Source: Parachryseolinea silvisoli (GTDB lineage Bacteria; Bacteroidota; Bacteroidia; Cytophagales; Cyclobacteriaceae). From it: DNA of 64,000 nucleotides. Both the position numbers and the translations under genes were made by a program. Below, one piece after another: positions 55,265-64,000 of this stretch (the first letter of the stretch is position 1; each line of letters begins with the position of its first letter). Below the pieces are notes generated by a model. The model worked only from the letters and a program-made list of their open reading frames with translations. It was not told where the DNA came from and did not search any database. The stretch is taken from contig NZ_JAIOAO010000002.1 of assembly GCF_021190955.1 (NCBI RefSeq), positions 1,674,001 through 1,738,000 of the forward strand, given 5' to 3'.

Positions 55265-58200
55265 ATGAAAAATTTAAGATACGGCCAAGCCTGTGCCTGG
55301 TCGGTATTGAATAAAATAACGGTGGTTATGAAAATCTGGCTTTTACTCATGATTCCGATAGGGGTTGCCGTGGCAAGCAACGCCCATTCGCAAAACCTTA
55401 GCCTGGAGCTAAACAATGTAACCCTGCGCGAAGCTTTCCGGGCCATTGAGAAGGAAAGTGAGTATTCGTTCTTTTTCAACGACGCCTTTACGGATTTAAA
55501 CAAACGTGTGTCGGTAACGGCGAAGAACGAGCCGCTGGCCAGCGTGCTGTCGCGACTGCTTGCGCCCACCAGCCTGACCTATAAAATGCTGGATGAAAAG
55601 CTCATCGTCATCGCCCCGCGCAATGCCCCGCCCGTCGTCGTACGTGGCCGTGTTACAGGGGCCTCCGACAGCCAGCCATTGCCCGGTGTGAACGTCACCG
55701 TCAAAGGCTCGGGTAAAGGCACCATTACCAACGCCAACGGCGAGTATACCCTGGAAGTGGAAAGTGGCTCCATACTCGTCTTTACGTTTATCGGCTATTC
55801 ACCGGTAGAGATATTGATCCAGTCGCAAACAACAGTAGACGTACCGATGAAAGAAGACATCGCTACGTTGAGCGAAGTCACCGTGGTATCCACCGGTTAC
55901 CAGGAGGTTGACAAGCGGCTGTTTACCGGTTCTGTCGTCAGCCTCGATGCGAAAGACATCAAGACAGAAGGTACCGTCGACGTCAGCCGCATGCTGCAAG
56001 GCCGCGCTGCGGGTGTATCCGTACAAAACGTATCCGGTACCTTTGGCGCCGCACCGAAGATCCGCATTCGTGGTGCAACGTCTATTACCGGTGACAACAA
56101 GCCACTCTGGGTAATAGACGGCGTGGTGCTGGAAGACGTCGTCAACGTATCGGCGGAGCAACTCACCACGGGTGACCCCAGTACCCTGATCGGATCCTCC
56201 GTGGCCGGCTTGAATGCCGACGATATCGAGAAGATCACCATTCTGAAAGATGCTTCCGCCACGGCGTTGTACGGTGCGCGCGCGAAAGACGGTGTGATCG
56301 TGATTTCCACCAAAAAGGGCCGTGTGGGCAAGCCGCTCATTACCTATACAGGTAACTTCTCATCGTACCTCAAGCCCAGCTACAACAGCTATAACATTCT
56401 CAATTCGGTAGACCAGATGTCGGTTTATACGGAAATGGAGCGTAAAGGCCTGCTCAACCACGCCGATGTCTCCAACCTGCGCGACGGGGGCATCTATACC
56501 AAGATGTACGACCTCATCAACGGTACCTACGATGGCGAGGATGGGTTCCAGCTGGACAACACCGACGCCGCCCGCCGGGCCTACCTGAATCGCTATGCAC
56601 TGGCCAACACCGATTGGTTCGACGAGCTTTTTGATAACTCGTTCGTACAAGAACACTCCCTGGGGGTGTCGTCGGGTACGGAGTCGTCGCAGCTATACTT
56701 CTCCACCAGCTATTACAATGACAACGGCTGGTCCATCGCCGACAACGTCAAACGCTACACGGCCAATGCGCGCGGTAACTTTCGGGTGTCGGACAAGGTC
56801 AGCTTTGGGATTATTGCCACGGGTTCCGTGCGCGATCAGCGTGCTCCTGGCAGCGTTACGCGACAAGCCAACGTGGTAGAGGGTGGGTATGACCGCGACT
56901 TCGATATCAACCCCTTCAGCTATGCAATCAACACCAGTCGCGTGCTTACCGCATACAACGAGGACGGCAGCCGCGAGTATTTTACCCGCAACTATGCACC
57001 TTTCAACATCCTCAACGAAGTCGATAAGAACTACATCGACCTCGATCAGCTCGATTTCAAGTTGCAGGGAGAGTTCAATTACCAGATTCTGAAAGGTCTG
57101 AAGTATGACTTTGTTGGCTCGGCCCGTTCGGTAAACACCGTGACTGAGCACAAAGTAGAGGAGGGTTCCAATATGGCCGAGGCGTACCGTGCTAATGGCA
57201 CACAGCTCATCCGTCAGGGAAACAAGTTCTTATACTGGAATCCCGAGTATCCGAACGTCGACCCCGTGGTGGTACTGCCACAAGGCGGTTTTTACAACCG
57301 CACAGACGATAAGATGATCAGCTACTACCTCAAGAATCAGCTCACTTGGAACCATACGTTTGGTATTCACAACGCCAACCTCGTGGTGGGGCAGGAGCTG
57401 CGGCAGGTAGACCGTCGCACATCGTTTAACAACGGCTTTGGTTACCAGTATAGCCGTGGCGGCGTGCCGTATACGGACTATCTTATCCTGAAGCAAATGC
57501 TGGAAGCCAACTTCAACTACTTCGGTATGGGCTATGGTTACGAACGCTACGCCAGCTTCTATGGCGGGGCCACCTATTCATATAACAGCAAATATGTATT
57601 AAACGCCACGGTACGGATGGACGGCTCCAATCGCCTCGGCGAATCGTCCACGGCCCGCTGGCTGCCCACGTGGAACGTCAGCGCCGCGTGGAACGTCGAC
57701 ACGGAGAAGTTTATGCAGAATCTTCGTGCCATCGATTTCCTTACTGTCAAAGCCGGTTACGGCCTGACTGCCAACACGGGCAATGCCAACAATGCTACCG
57801 TTGTTTTCCGCAGCGGCACCACCCGCCGCCCGTACCTTACCGACACGGAGTCGCTTATCGGCATCGAAAGTCTCAAGAACTCCGACCTGACGTGGGAGAA
57901 ACAGTACGAGCTAAACGTAGGTGTCAACGTGGGCTTCCTGAATACCTTCGTTCTGGCCGCTGACGTATACAAGCGCAACCAGTTCGATCTGATCAGCATC
58001 ATCAAAACATCGGGCATCGGGGGTGAGCCGTACAAGGCCATCAACTATGCCGACATGAAGTCCCACGGTGTAGACCTGACGTTGGGTGCAACGCTCTTGA
58101 ACCGCGGCGATTGGGGCTGGAATGCCAACTATGTGTTCAGCTATAACAAAACGGAGATCACCTCGCTGAAGAACGAGCCCCGCATTTTCAATCTGGTCTT

Positions 58201-58891
58201 TCCAGATGGCGGCGCGATGAATGGTTATCCCGTACGGGGTTTATTCTCTGTCGACTTCCAGGGGCTCGATCCGGAGTCGGGCATGCCGAGGTTCATCGAC
58301 CACGAAGGCAACCTTAGCTCCGACGTGTTTCTACAGGACCCCAATGTGCAATACCTGAAGTACGAAGGCGCGATTGATCCTACCGTGACCGGCGGTGTGT
58401 CGAATACCTTCCGGTATAAAGCCTTTACGTTAAACGTATTCCTGACGTACCAGGCTGGTAATAAGATACGCCTCAATCCAGTCTTCAAGACGGCGTACTC
58501 CGATCTCGATGCCATGCCGCGCGAGTTCCTCGACCGCTGGGTGTTGCCGGGTGACGAACGGTTTACCAACATACCGTCCATTCTCGACCGCACGTCGCTG
58601 GCCAACCTCACGGCGGGCTACCCATACAACAGCTACAACTACTCTACGGCCCGCGTGGCAGACGGGGGTTTCATCCGCATGCGTACGGTGTCGTTGGCCT
58701 ACAACCTTCCGGCCAAGCTGTTGTCAACGACCGGCCTGAAGGCAGCGTCGCTTACCGTCACCGGCACGAACCTGCTGCTGTTGTATGCAGACAAGCGGCT
58801 TTATGGCCAGGACCCCGAGTTCTATAGCTCCGGCGGTGTGGCCATGCCCGTGCCAAAACAGATTACGGCAACGTTAAAACTGAACCTCTAA
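55265..58891 (+). CDS. SusC/RagA-family TonB-linked outer membrane protein with STN domain
   Basis: 1208 aa from the ATG at 55265 (the frame opens at 55238). Signal peptide with the long n-region common in this family, cleaved near SNAHSQ. STN domain about 45-110 (LELNNVTLREAFRAIEKESE, SVTAKNEPLASVLSRLL), carboxypeptidase-like domain 115-190 (LPGVNVTVKGSGKGTITNAN), plug about 205-330 with SusC signature DVSRMLQGRAAGVSVQNVSG and KIRIRGATSITGDNKPLWVI, DGVVLEDV, LKDASATALYGARAKDGVI, then the barrel. Imports substrate caught by the SusD protein; the STN domain signals to FecR. Confidence 0.96.
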   Translation: MKNLRYGQACAWSVLNKITVVMKIWLLLMIPIGVAVASNAHSQNLSLELNNVTLREAFRAIEKESEYSFFFNDAFTDLNKRVSVTAKNEPLASVLSRLLAPTSLTYKMLDEKLIVIAPRNAPPVVVRGRVTGASDSQPLPGVNVTVKGSGKGTITNANGEYTLEVESGSILVFTFIGYSPVEILIQSQTTVDVPMKEDIATLSEVTVVSTGYQEVDKRLFTGSVVSLDAKDIKTEGTVDVSRMLQGRAAGVSVQNVSGTFGAAPKIRIRGATSITGDNKPLWVIDGVVLEDVVNVSAEQLTTGDPSTLIGSSVAGLNADDIEKITILKDASATALYGARAKDGVIVISTKKGRVGKPLITYTGNFSSYLKPSYNSYNILNSVDQMSVYTEMERKGLLNHADVSNLRDGGIYTKMYDLINGTYDGEDGFQLDNTDAARRAYLNRYALANTDWFDELFDNSFVQEHSLGVSSGTESSQLYFSTSYYNDNGWSIADNVKRYTANARGNFRVSDKVSFGIIATGSVRDQRAPGSVTRQANVVEGGYDRDFDINPFSYAINTSRVLTAYNEDGSREYFTRNYAPFNILNEVDKNYIDLDQLDFKLQGEFNYQILKGLKYDFVGSARSVNTVTEHKVEEGSNMAEAYRANGTQLIRQGNKFLYWNPEYPNVDPVVVLPQGGFYNRTDDKMISYYLKNQLTWNHTFGIHNANLVVGQELRQVDRRTSFNNGFGYQYSRGGVPYTDYLILKQMLEANFNYFGMGYGYERYASFYGGATYSYNSKYVLNATVRMDGSNRLGESSTARWLPTWNVSAAWNVDTEKFMQNLRAIDFLTVKAGYGLTANTGNANNATVVFRSGTTRRPYLTDTESLIGIESLKNSDLTWEKQYELNVGVNVGFLNTFVLAADVYKRNQFDLISIIKTSGIGGEPYKAINYADMKSHGVDLTLGATLLNRGDWGWNANYVFSYNKTEITSLKNEPRIFNLVFPDGGAMNGYPVRGLFSVDFQGLDPESGMPRFIDHEGNLSSDVFLQDPNVQYLKYEGAIDPTVTGGVSNTFRYKAFTLNVFLTYQAGNKIRLNPVFKTAYSDLDAMPREFLDRWVLPGDERFTNIPSILDRTSLANLTAGYPYNSYNYSTARVADGGFIRMRTVSLAYNLPAKLLSTTGLKAASLTVTGTNLLLLYADKRLYGQDPEFYSSGGVAMPVPKQITATLKLNL

Positions 58892-58908
58892 CCTTTACCA
58901 TACGCACG

Positions 58909-60378
58909 ATGAAATTATATCGCTCTATACTACTGGTAACAGGCATCGTCCTGGCGGGCTGCGAGGATTTTCTATCAAAGATTCCCGACAACCGCACCCA
59001 ACTCGACTCCAAGGAGAAGATTTCTGAAGTGTTGGTTACGGCCTACCCCGACGGTAACTACATGCCGTTCTGCGAGGCGATGTCCGACAACGTTGAAGAT
59101 AACCTCAGCCAGTCACAAGACGTGATCAATACCGACGCCTACTTCTGGCGCGACATCACGGCCTCGTCGCAAGACTCGCCCGAGAACTATTGGAACACGT
59201 GTTACTCCGCCATTGCGGCGGCGAACCATGCTTTGCAGGCGATCGAGCAGGCGGGCAGCCCCGCAGAATATAACGCCGAGAGGGGAGAGGGGCTTATTTG
59301 TCGTGCCTATGCGCACTTCATGCTGGTAAACCTCTTTTCACAACAGTACGATCCCCTTACGGCGGCCTATCAGCCGGGAATACCGTATGTAACGGAGCCT
59401 GAAACCGAATCGCTGAAAGGCTACACCCGCGGCACGGTACAGTCGGTATATGAGATGATCGAGCAAGATCTCGTGGAGGCGCTCCCCCTGATCAACGACG
59501 AAGAATATGTAACGGAAGATGCCGATGCTTCCGGCGTGCCGCACTATCACTTTACCCGTGCTGCCGCCCAGACGTTTGCAACGCGCTTCTATCTGTTCAA
59601 GCGCGACTGGAACAAAGTGATCGAGCACGCCGGTAAAGTTTTCAACAATGGCGACTTTGCCGCCAACCTGCGTCCGTGGAATTCGACCTATGGTACCTAT
59701 TCGGCCGAGCAAATGATGGCTGCCTATACGCGCTCGACGGAAAAAGCCAACCTGTTGCTGGCAGGCTGTATATCCAACTGGTTTGTCAACTTCCGCATCC
59801 TGCGGTATAGCACGGGCATCAACCGCATGCGTGAGATTATGGCACCCAACCCCACGGGGGGCAATTATGCCTACTCGCTCATCTCCAACTCCAATCAAAT
59901 CTATGCGGTACCCAAGTACCGTGAGCATTTTGTGCGGACGAGCACGAATGCAAATACAGGCTTCTCGTATACCTTCATTCCGTTATTAACGGCAGAGGAA
60001 GCGTTGCTGAGCCGCGCGGAGGCCTATGCCCAGCTGGAGCGCACCGAAGAGGCGCTGGTCGATATGAACCTCTGGGTAAGCAAACGCGTGAGCGGCTACG
60101 TGCCGCAGTATCACAACCTGTCCGCTAACAGGCTGTATAATTTTTACGGTGAGACCAACAACCAGAAGGCCACCCTGCGCGCGGTACTCGACTTGCGTCG
60201 TACTGAGTTTGTACACGAAGGCATGCGCTGGTTCGACATCCGCCGTCACAACATCACCGTGGTACACACCACGCGTGACGGCGAACGTTACGAGCTGAAG
60301 CCTGGCGACCCGCGTCGTGCGCTACAGCTGCCGGCAGAAGCGATCACGCTGGCCGGCCTTGAGCCTAATCCCCGATAA
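58909..60378 (+). CDS. SusD/RagB-family nutrient-binding lipoprotein
   Basis: 489 aa. Lipobox LAGC with Cys18. SusD family, helical with TPR-like core: VEDNLSQSQDV, YWNTCYSAIAAANHALQAIE, ICRAYAHFMLVNLFSQQY, TRAAAQTFATRFYLFKRDWN, VLDLRRTEFVHEGMRWFDIR near the C-terminus. It closes the SusC barrel as a lid and binds the substrate. 17 bp after the SusC-like gene. Confidence 0.95.
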   Translation: MKLYRSILLVTGIVLAGCEDFLSKIPDNRTQLDSKEKISEVLVTAYPDGNYMPFCEAMSDNVEDNLSQSQDVINTDAYFWRDITASSQDSPENYWNTCYSAIAAANHALQAIEQAGSPAEYNAERGEGLICRAYAHFMLVNLFSQQYDPLTAAYQPGIPYVTEPETESLKGYTRGTVQSVYEMIEQDLVEALPLINDEEYVTEDADASGVPHYHFTRAAAQTFATRFYLFKRDWNKVIEHAGKVFNNGDFAANLRPWNSTYGTYSAEQMMAAYTRSTEKANLLLAGCISNWFVNFRILRYSTGINRMREIMAPNPTGGNYAYSLISNSNQIYAVPKYREHFVRTSTNANTGFSYTFIPLLTAEEALLSRAEAYAQLERTEEALVDMNLWVSKRVSGYVPQYHNLSANRLYNFYGETNNQKATLRAVLDLRRTEFVHEGMRWFDIRRHNITVVHTTRDGERYELKPGDPRRALQLPAEAITLAGLEPNPR

Positions 60379-60383
60379 TCAAC

Positions 60384-61772
60384 ATGAAACGGCATAAACG
60401 TATGGCATATAAACAGATCTTCACCTGCCTGCTCACGATCGTCCTCCTGGGCGCGTCGTGCAGCGACCCGTACAACGATGTGAAGGAAAGCGACATCGAC
60501 TATGTTACCGGCGATAACAATCGTCCGGAAACGGAGCTCGATACGTGGATCCGTTCCACCTTTACAGAGCCTTACAACATCCAGGTAAAATACCGCTGGG
60601 ACAACTCCGAGCTCGACCCCTATAAAACGCTTACGCCCCCCGATGTCGCGAAAGTACGCGACGTTATGGATGTCGTCAGGCGCGTATGGATCGATACCTA
60701 CAACCAGGTTGCCGATCCGGAGTTTATGAAAGAATATTGTCCCAAGCAATTCCTGCTTGTTGGCAGCGCCAACTATAACCAGGATGGCTCCCGTACCATC
60801 GGCACGGCCGAGGGCGGCCGCAAGGTTGTATTGTTTGTGGTAAACGAATTTCAAGCCGACGATCGTGAGGGGATAAAGGATCTTATGCACACGGTAGAGC
60901 ACGAGTTCGGTCACATTCTGAACCAGACCATCAACTACCAGGCTGAGTTTAAAGAAGTGACGGCCGGAAGCTATACCGCGAACTGGGCGACCATACCGAC
61001 AGCCCAGGCGCGCTTGCGCGGTTATATTACGTCGTATGCGATGCTGTCGCCCAACGAAGACTTTGTGGAAATGGTAGCCACCATGCTGATCGAAGGCAAA
61101 GAAGGCTACGAACGCATTCTGTCGTGTGAAACAAGCGCTGCCTCCCGCGCCCTCATTCGCCGCAAAGAGCAAATGGTGGTAGACTACTTCCAGGAGAAAT
61201 TCAATATCAATTTCACAACGCTACAGACGCGTGTTCAGGAAGCCCTGGAGGAACTGGCGCCCGCCACACCGGAACCCGAGTTGCCCCCAGTGTTCGATGT
61301 TTGGGGCTTTGGTAAAGATTCCGTCGCGCTGGAGTTCGACCTGTCGCGGTATACTTATCCGCAAGGCTTCGGCGAATCGTTTGTACTGGACTACAACGCC
61401 GTGGCAAAACAGAAAGGCTACCAACTGGAATTATACTTCCGCCTCGTCTTTACCGACGAAACGCACCTTCAACTGCAACGCTACTATCGCCGTACCAATG
61501 CCGCCGGCGAGCGCGAGTATGTCATGGCAACGTTCAATTTCGAGCTGGTTCCCCAGGATAACGGATCATACTCACTGTTCTATGACTATTCACCCAACGA
61601 AGCCGGACAGTGGCTGCAGGAGCACGAAGCCTACCACCTGATTGACTACTTCATTCTAAACCAGTTCAAGGTGGAATGGGAACGTACATCCTGCCCGGGC
61701 AGTGGTTGGGTTGGATTGTACCCGGTCAACGAACCGAACGATGGTTACACATTTGGTATTCTTGCTAACTGA
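60384..61772 (+). CDS. Substrate-import-associated zinc metallohydrolase lipoprotein (TIGR04549-like)
   Basis: 462 aa. Lipobox GASC with Cys26. Zinc site HEFGHILNQ at 173-181, in context KDLMHTVEHEFGHILNQTIN, and a likely third ligand later. N-terminal features ETELDTWIRSTFTEPYNIQ, YRWDNSELDPYKTLTPPD match the family of putative zinc metallohydrolase lipoproteins found beside SusC/D pairs. Substrate unknown; hydrolysis of a peptide or protein ligand at the cell surface is plausible. 5 bp after the susD-like gene. Confidence 0.9.
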   Translation: MKRHKRMAYKQIFTCLLTIVLLGASCSDPYNDVKESDIDYVTGDNNRPETELDTWIRSTFTEPYNIQVKYRWDNSELDPYKTLTPPDVAKVRDVMDVVRRVWIDTYNQVADPEFMKEYCPKQFLLVGSANYNQDGSRTIGTAEGGRKVVLFVVNEFQADDREGIKDLMHTVEHEFGHILNQTINYQAEFKEVTAGSYTANWATIPTAQARLRGYITSYAMLSPNEDFVEMVATMLIEGKEGYERILSCETSAASRALIRRKEQMVVDYFQEKFNINFTTLQTRVQEALEELAPATPEPELPPVFDVWGFGKDSVALEFDLSRYTYPQGFGESFVLDYNAVAKQKGYQLELYFRLVFTDETHLQLQRYYRRTNAAGEREYVMATFNFELVPQDNGSYSLFYDYSPNEAGQWLQEHEAYHLIDYFILNQFKVEWERTSCPGSGWVGLYPVNEPNDGYTFGILAN

Positions 61773-61774
61773 CA

Positions 61775-63163
61775 ATGACTATGTTTTTATATAAATTCAT
61801 ACCTTCTTATCGCGCTATACTTCATGTCCTCGTAATCGCAGCGGCCGCACTGTCTATGGCGGCCTGCGATCGGGACTATGAAACCATCTTCGGCGAGTCG
61901 ACAGACAAACGCATCCGCGAAGCCCTGGCAGAGCATCAGACATTGCTCACCAGTGCTCCCAACGGCTGGCGCGCCATGCTCTACACCGGGGCGGGTGGCG
62001 GCTACTTCTATCACCTCCAGTTTAATGAAGATGGTAATGTGACGATGTTTTCAGACTTCAATGAAACGACGGCGTCTACGTCTAAATCCAGTACGTGGGT
62101 GCTGAAGGCATTGCAAAAGATCACACTCACCTTCGAAACCTATTCCTATATTCACCTGCCGGCGGATCCCGACGGCGAGACGAGCGGTGGCACGAACGGC
62201 GCGGGCCTCTTATCTGATTTCGAGTTTACGTTCGTCCGTACGGCGGGAGACAGTGTCATTATGAAAGGCCTGCGCTACGCCAATGAGCTGGTGTTGATAA
62301 AAGCCACTGCGGAAGAGCAGGCACAAATCGCCGACGACCGGATAAACACCATTCTGGAGGCCACCAAGGCATACGCGACTGCCAACACCGGCCTCCGCCT
62401 GGAGTTGCCCAATGGCAAAGTATTACCTATACGCTTCGAAGTCGGGCGTAAGATATTTGGCGCGCAGTACCTTTCTGCCGACAATAGCCAGATCGTTACC
62501 TTCCGTACACCGTTCACCATCTCCCTGGATGGAGTGTGGTTGCGTGATGCATTGCAAATCGATGGCTATAGCATTCAGGCGCTGCACTGGGATGCCGACA
62601 ACGGTGTCTACACAGCACAACTAGCCACTCCGGTGGCATTATACAATGACACCGACCCGCTCATACTCGAACCTACCACGACGCTGGCGTCCGTCATCGG
62701 CCGGGACTACAAGGTGATTGCCATCCCGGAAAATCCATATGTAAACAGAATACCTGGGCAATCGCGCGACTTTGTTGACATCTATGATATGGCTGCCGCC
62801 GAGCTGGATCAACGGTCGACTCCCATTGGTCTGCACGAAATGTTTTTTGTATTTGATCCGATCAACCAGGAGATGGCGTATAACGTATACCTGTCGCAGG
62901 TGCAGGGTGGGATTAACCAATATCCGCTTATTGCGCAATGGGTATATTCGTATACCATTTCGGCCGACGGCACGCTCGACTTGACGGCGGTGCGTTCGAA
63001 CGAAAGTGCCAACATCATCTCCTTCGAGATGCGCACCATGTTGCAACACCTCGAAGACGATACCTTTGCCTTGCACTACATCGCCGGTGGCTTCGACCTT
63101 ATCGGCGGTCTTTATAGCAATGAAAATGTTGACTTCACCGTTGCCGGTATCTTAGGCAACTAA
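61775..63163 (+). CDS. DUF4302 lipoprotein
   Basis: 462 aa. Lipobox AAAC with Cys31 (MAACDRDYETIFGES). DUF4302 pattern: KRIREALAEHQTLLTSAPNG, WRAMLYTGAGGGYFYHLQFN, then strand-rich C-terminal half with KVIAIPENPYVNRIPGQS. Members usually follow the metallohydrolase gene, as here (2 bp). Likely a surface-exposed accessory binding protein (inference). Confidence 0.88.
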   Translation: MTMFLYKFIPSYRAILHVLVIAAAALSMAACDRDYETIFGESTDKRIREALAEHQTLLTSAPNGWRAMLYTGAGGGYFYHLQFNEDGNVTMFSDFNETTASTSKSSTWVLKALQKITLTFETYSYIHLPADPDGETSGGTNGAGLLSDFEFTFVRTAGDSVIMKGLRYANELVLIKATAEEQAQIADDRINTILEATKAYATANTGLRLELPNGKVLPIRFEVGRKIFGAQYLSADNSQIVTFRTPFTISLDGVWLRDALQIDGYSIQALHWDADNGVYTAQLATPVALYNDTDPLILEPTTTLASVIGRDYKVIAIPENPYVNRIPGQSRDFVDIYDMAAAELDQRSTPIGLHEMFFVFDPINQEMAYNVYLSQVQGGINQYPLIAQWVYSYTISADGTLDLTAVRSNESANIISFEMRTMLQHLEDDTFALHYIAGGFDLIGGLYSNENVDFTVAGILGN

Positions 63164-63192
63164 AAAAATACTGTTAGTTAGGTTAGTGTAGT

Positions 63193-63217
63193 CCTGTCGG
63201 GCATTTTTCCCGGCAGG
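63193..63217 (+). other. Hairpin between the DUF4302 gene and the next lipoprotein gene
   Basis: CCTGTCGGG-CATTTTT-CCCGGCAGG, 9-bp stem with one G-T pair, 29 bp past the DUF4302 stop. No T-run; may tune expression of the last gene or stabilise the upstream mRNA. Confidence 0.5.
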
Positions 63218-63239
63218 GCTTACTTAAAACAATGGGATC

Positions 63240-63698
63240 ATGACCAACTTCATCCGAATCTTTATACTTCTACTCGCTGCTGCACTGATACAGACCGCCT
63301 GCAGCGACGATGACAGCGCCTCTCAAACCGCCACCGAGGAACAAGCCGAAAAGCTCACCGGCCGCTGGAAAGCGACAACTGTAACACTAGACGGCGCCAC
63401 CCAGGAAGCCTACGCTGAAACCGTCTTTACGCTATCATCGATGACTTCCGGCACCAACATGAGTTACATCATCGAGGAAAATCCCGATCAAAGCCCCTGG
63501 CGCGTATCATCCGGCGGCCGTCTGTTCTTCGATGCTCAAGACCCCACGAAGTACTTAACGCGCGAAGACGACGTACGTATTTCCTACGAAGTAACCGAAA
63601 CCACCCTACTCTTCGAATTTACCTACGCGGAACCCGCCACAACGGGCCGTATAGCGGGTATTGTAGGAGAATGGAAATTTGTTTTTACAAAACAATAA
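63240..63698 (+). CDS. Small lipoprotein, lipocalin-like
   Basis: 152 aa. Lipobox QTAC with Cys21, then SDDDSAS. The mature part begins LTGRWKATTVTLDGATQ and ends GIVGEWKFVFTKQ; the GxW near the start and the strand pattern are lipocalin-like, with no exact family recognised. Last gene of the sigma/FecR/SusCD locus; 76 bp after the DUF4302 gene. Confidence 0.7.
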   Translation: MTNFIRIFILLLAAALIQTACSDDDSASQTATEEQAEKLTGRWKATTVTLDGATQEAYAETVFTLSSMTSGTNMSYIIEENPDQSPWRVSSGGRLFFDAQDPTKYLTREDDVRISYEVTETTLLFEFTYAEPATTGRIAGIVGEWKFVFTKQ

Positions 63699-63701
63699 AA
63701 A

Positions 63702-63723
63702 CCGCCGGCAAGAATGCCGGCGG
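63702..63723 (-). terminator. Terminator between convergent genes
   Basis: CCGCCGGC-AAGAAT-GCCGGCGG, perfect 8-bp stem; on the minus strand it is followed by GGTTTTTATTG, so it ends the minus-strand gene and can also stop the SusCD-locus transcript. Confidence 0.8.
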
Positions 63724-63752
63724 CTCATCACGTTTAGAAAAGGAGGCGGGAA

Positions 63753-64000
63753 CTAATTATTCTGTGCGATAACACCCGAGGTGCCAATACCGCGGTAACG
63801 GTTATTGCTATAGTTCAGGTCGAAGCTGCCGAGATTCTTAAAGTAAACATCAATCAGGCGCGCAGGATTCGTCGCCAGCTCACCCCAGCCTGGCAGATCG
63901 TTGCCGTCATCCCACGCCCAGGGTGCATTCGCACCGCCGCTGCCAAAGCTGCTTTTGAAGGAGCCTCCGCCATCGGTGCCATTAAAGAGCGCCGTATTAA
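63753..64000 (-). CDS. Partial gene: C-terminal part of a probably exported protein
   Basis: The 3' end of a minus-strand gene that enters from the right edge; the last 81 codons are visible, ending at TAG (63755-63753). The sequence is rich in Gly, Asn, Trp and Tyr: FNGTDGGGSFKSSFGSGG, ANAPWAWDDGNDLPGWGE, LIDVYFKNLGSFDLNYSNNR. The composition suggests a secreted or surface protein. I do not recognise the family. Confidence 0.6.
   Translation of the reverse strand, partial: NTALFNGTDGGGSFKSSFGSGGANAPWAWDDGNDLPGWGELATNPARLIDVYFKNLGSFDLNYSNNRYRGIGTSGVIAQNN

Overview
The window is a chromosomal piece of a member of the Bacteroidota, most likely a Cytophagales-type soil or freshwater bacterium (inference). 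Evidence: promoters of the Bacteroidota type (TTTG, 19-20 bp, TAnnTTTG); almost no Shine-Dalgarno sequences; two TonB-dependent receptors plus a SusC/SusD pair; an ECF sigma/FecR pair; many lipoproteins; a C-terminal type IX secretion sorting domain; and Bacteroidota-restricted families (DUF4249, DUF4302, DUF3127, DUF6934, TIGR04549-like metallohydrolase). Base composition is balanced to slightly G+C rich, but the first 1.1 kb looks A+T richer and less orderly.

Layout. 1-1.2 kb: the start of an exported protein, a small ORF, a DUF6934-type gene broken by a frameshift at its start, and three copies of a related terminator hairpin. 1.2-6 kb: an alpha-glucan phosphorylase-like protein without the PLP lysine, a PKD/FKBP-like lipoprotein, and an ATPase/permease pair of an iron-siderophore or cobalamin type importer. 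6-6.7 kb: a long regulatory gap with an 11-bp tandem repeat and the main ribosomal promoter. 6.7-21.5 kb: the merged S10-spc-alpha ribosomal operon from rplC to rplQ (30 genes, including secY, map, infA and rpoA), without rpsJ at its head and closed by a strong terminator. It has a second consensus promoter before rpsH and a structured leader before rpsD. 21.6-24.5 kb: carA, eno and an FtsB/DivIC-like gene.

24.5-38.7 kb is mixed housekeeping and envelope: a barrel protein, an Ldh-family oxidoreductase, a TonB receptor with a YfiR-family partner, glutaminyl cyclase, an OmpA/PD40 protein, a D-aminoacylase-like lipoprotein without its HxH motif, a methyltransferase, aspS, tadA, a DUF3127 protein with an SSB-like acidic tip, and superoxide dismutase. 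39-51 kb: a lipoprotein, a TonB receptor with DUF4249 partner, a small barrel protein, a CWC zinc-finger protein beside a LOV-like PAS protein, a DUF5117-type metzincin metalloprotease, an M1 aminopeptidase and a DinB protein.

51.4-63.7 kb is one regulated nutrient-acquisition locus: ECF sigma factor, a T9SS-sorted surface protein placed between sigma and anti-sigma, FecR anti-sigma, an STN-containing SusC, SusD, a HExxH metallohydrolase lipoprotein, a DUF4302 lipoprotein and a small lipoprotein. The likely logic is that substrate binding at SusC/D signals through the STN domain to FecR, frees the sigma factor and induces the locus. The substrate cannot be read from the sequence; a protein or peptide is a reasonable guess because the only enzyme is a putative metallohydrolase. 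The window ends in the 3' part of a convergent gene. I recognised no rRNA, tRNA, CRISPR array or intact insertion sequence.
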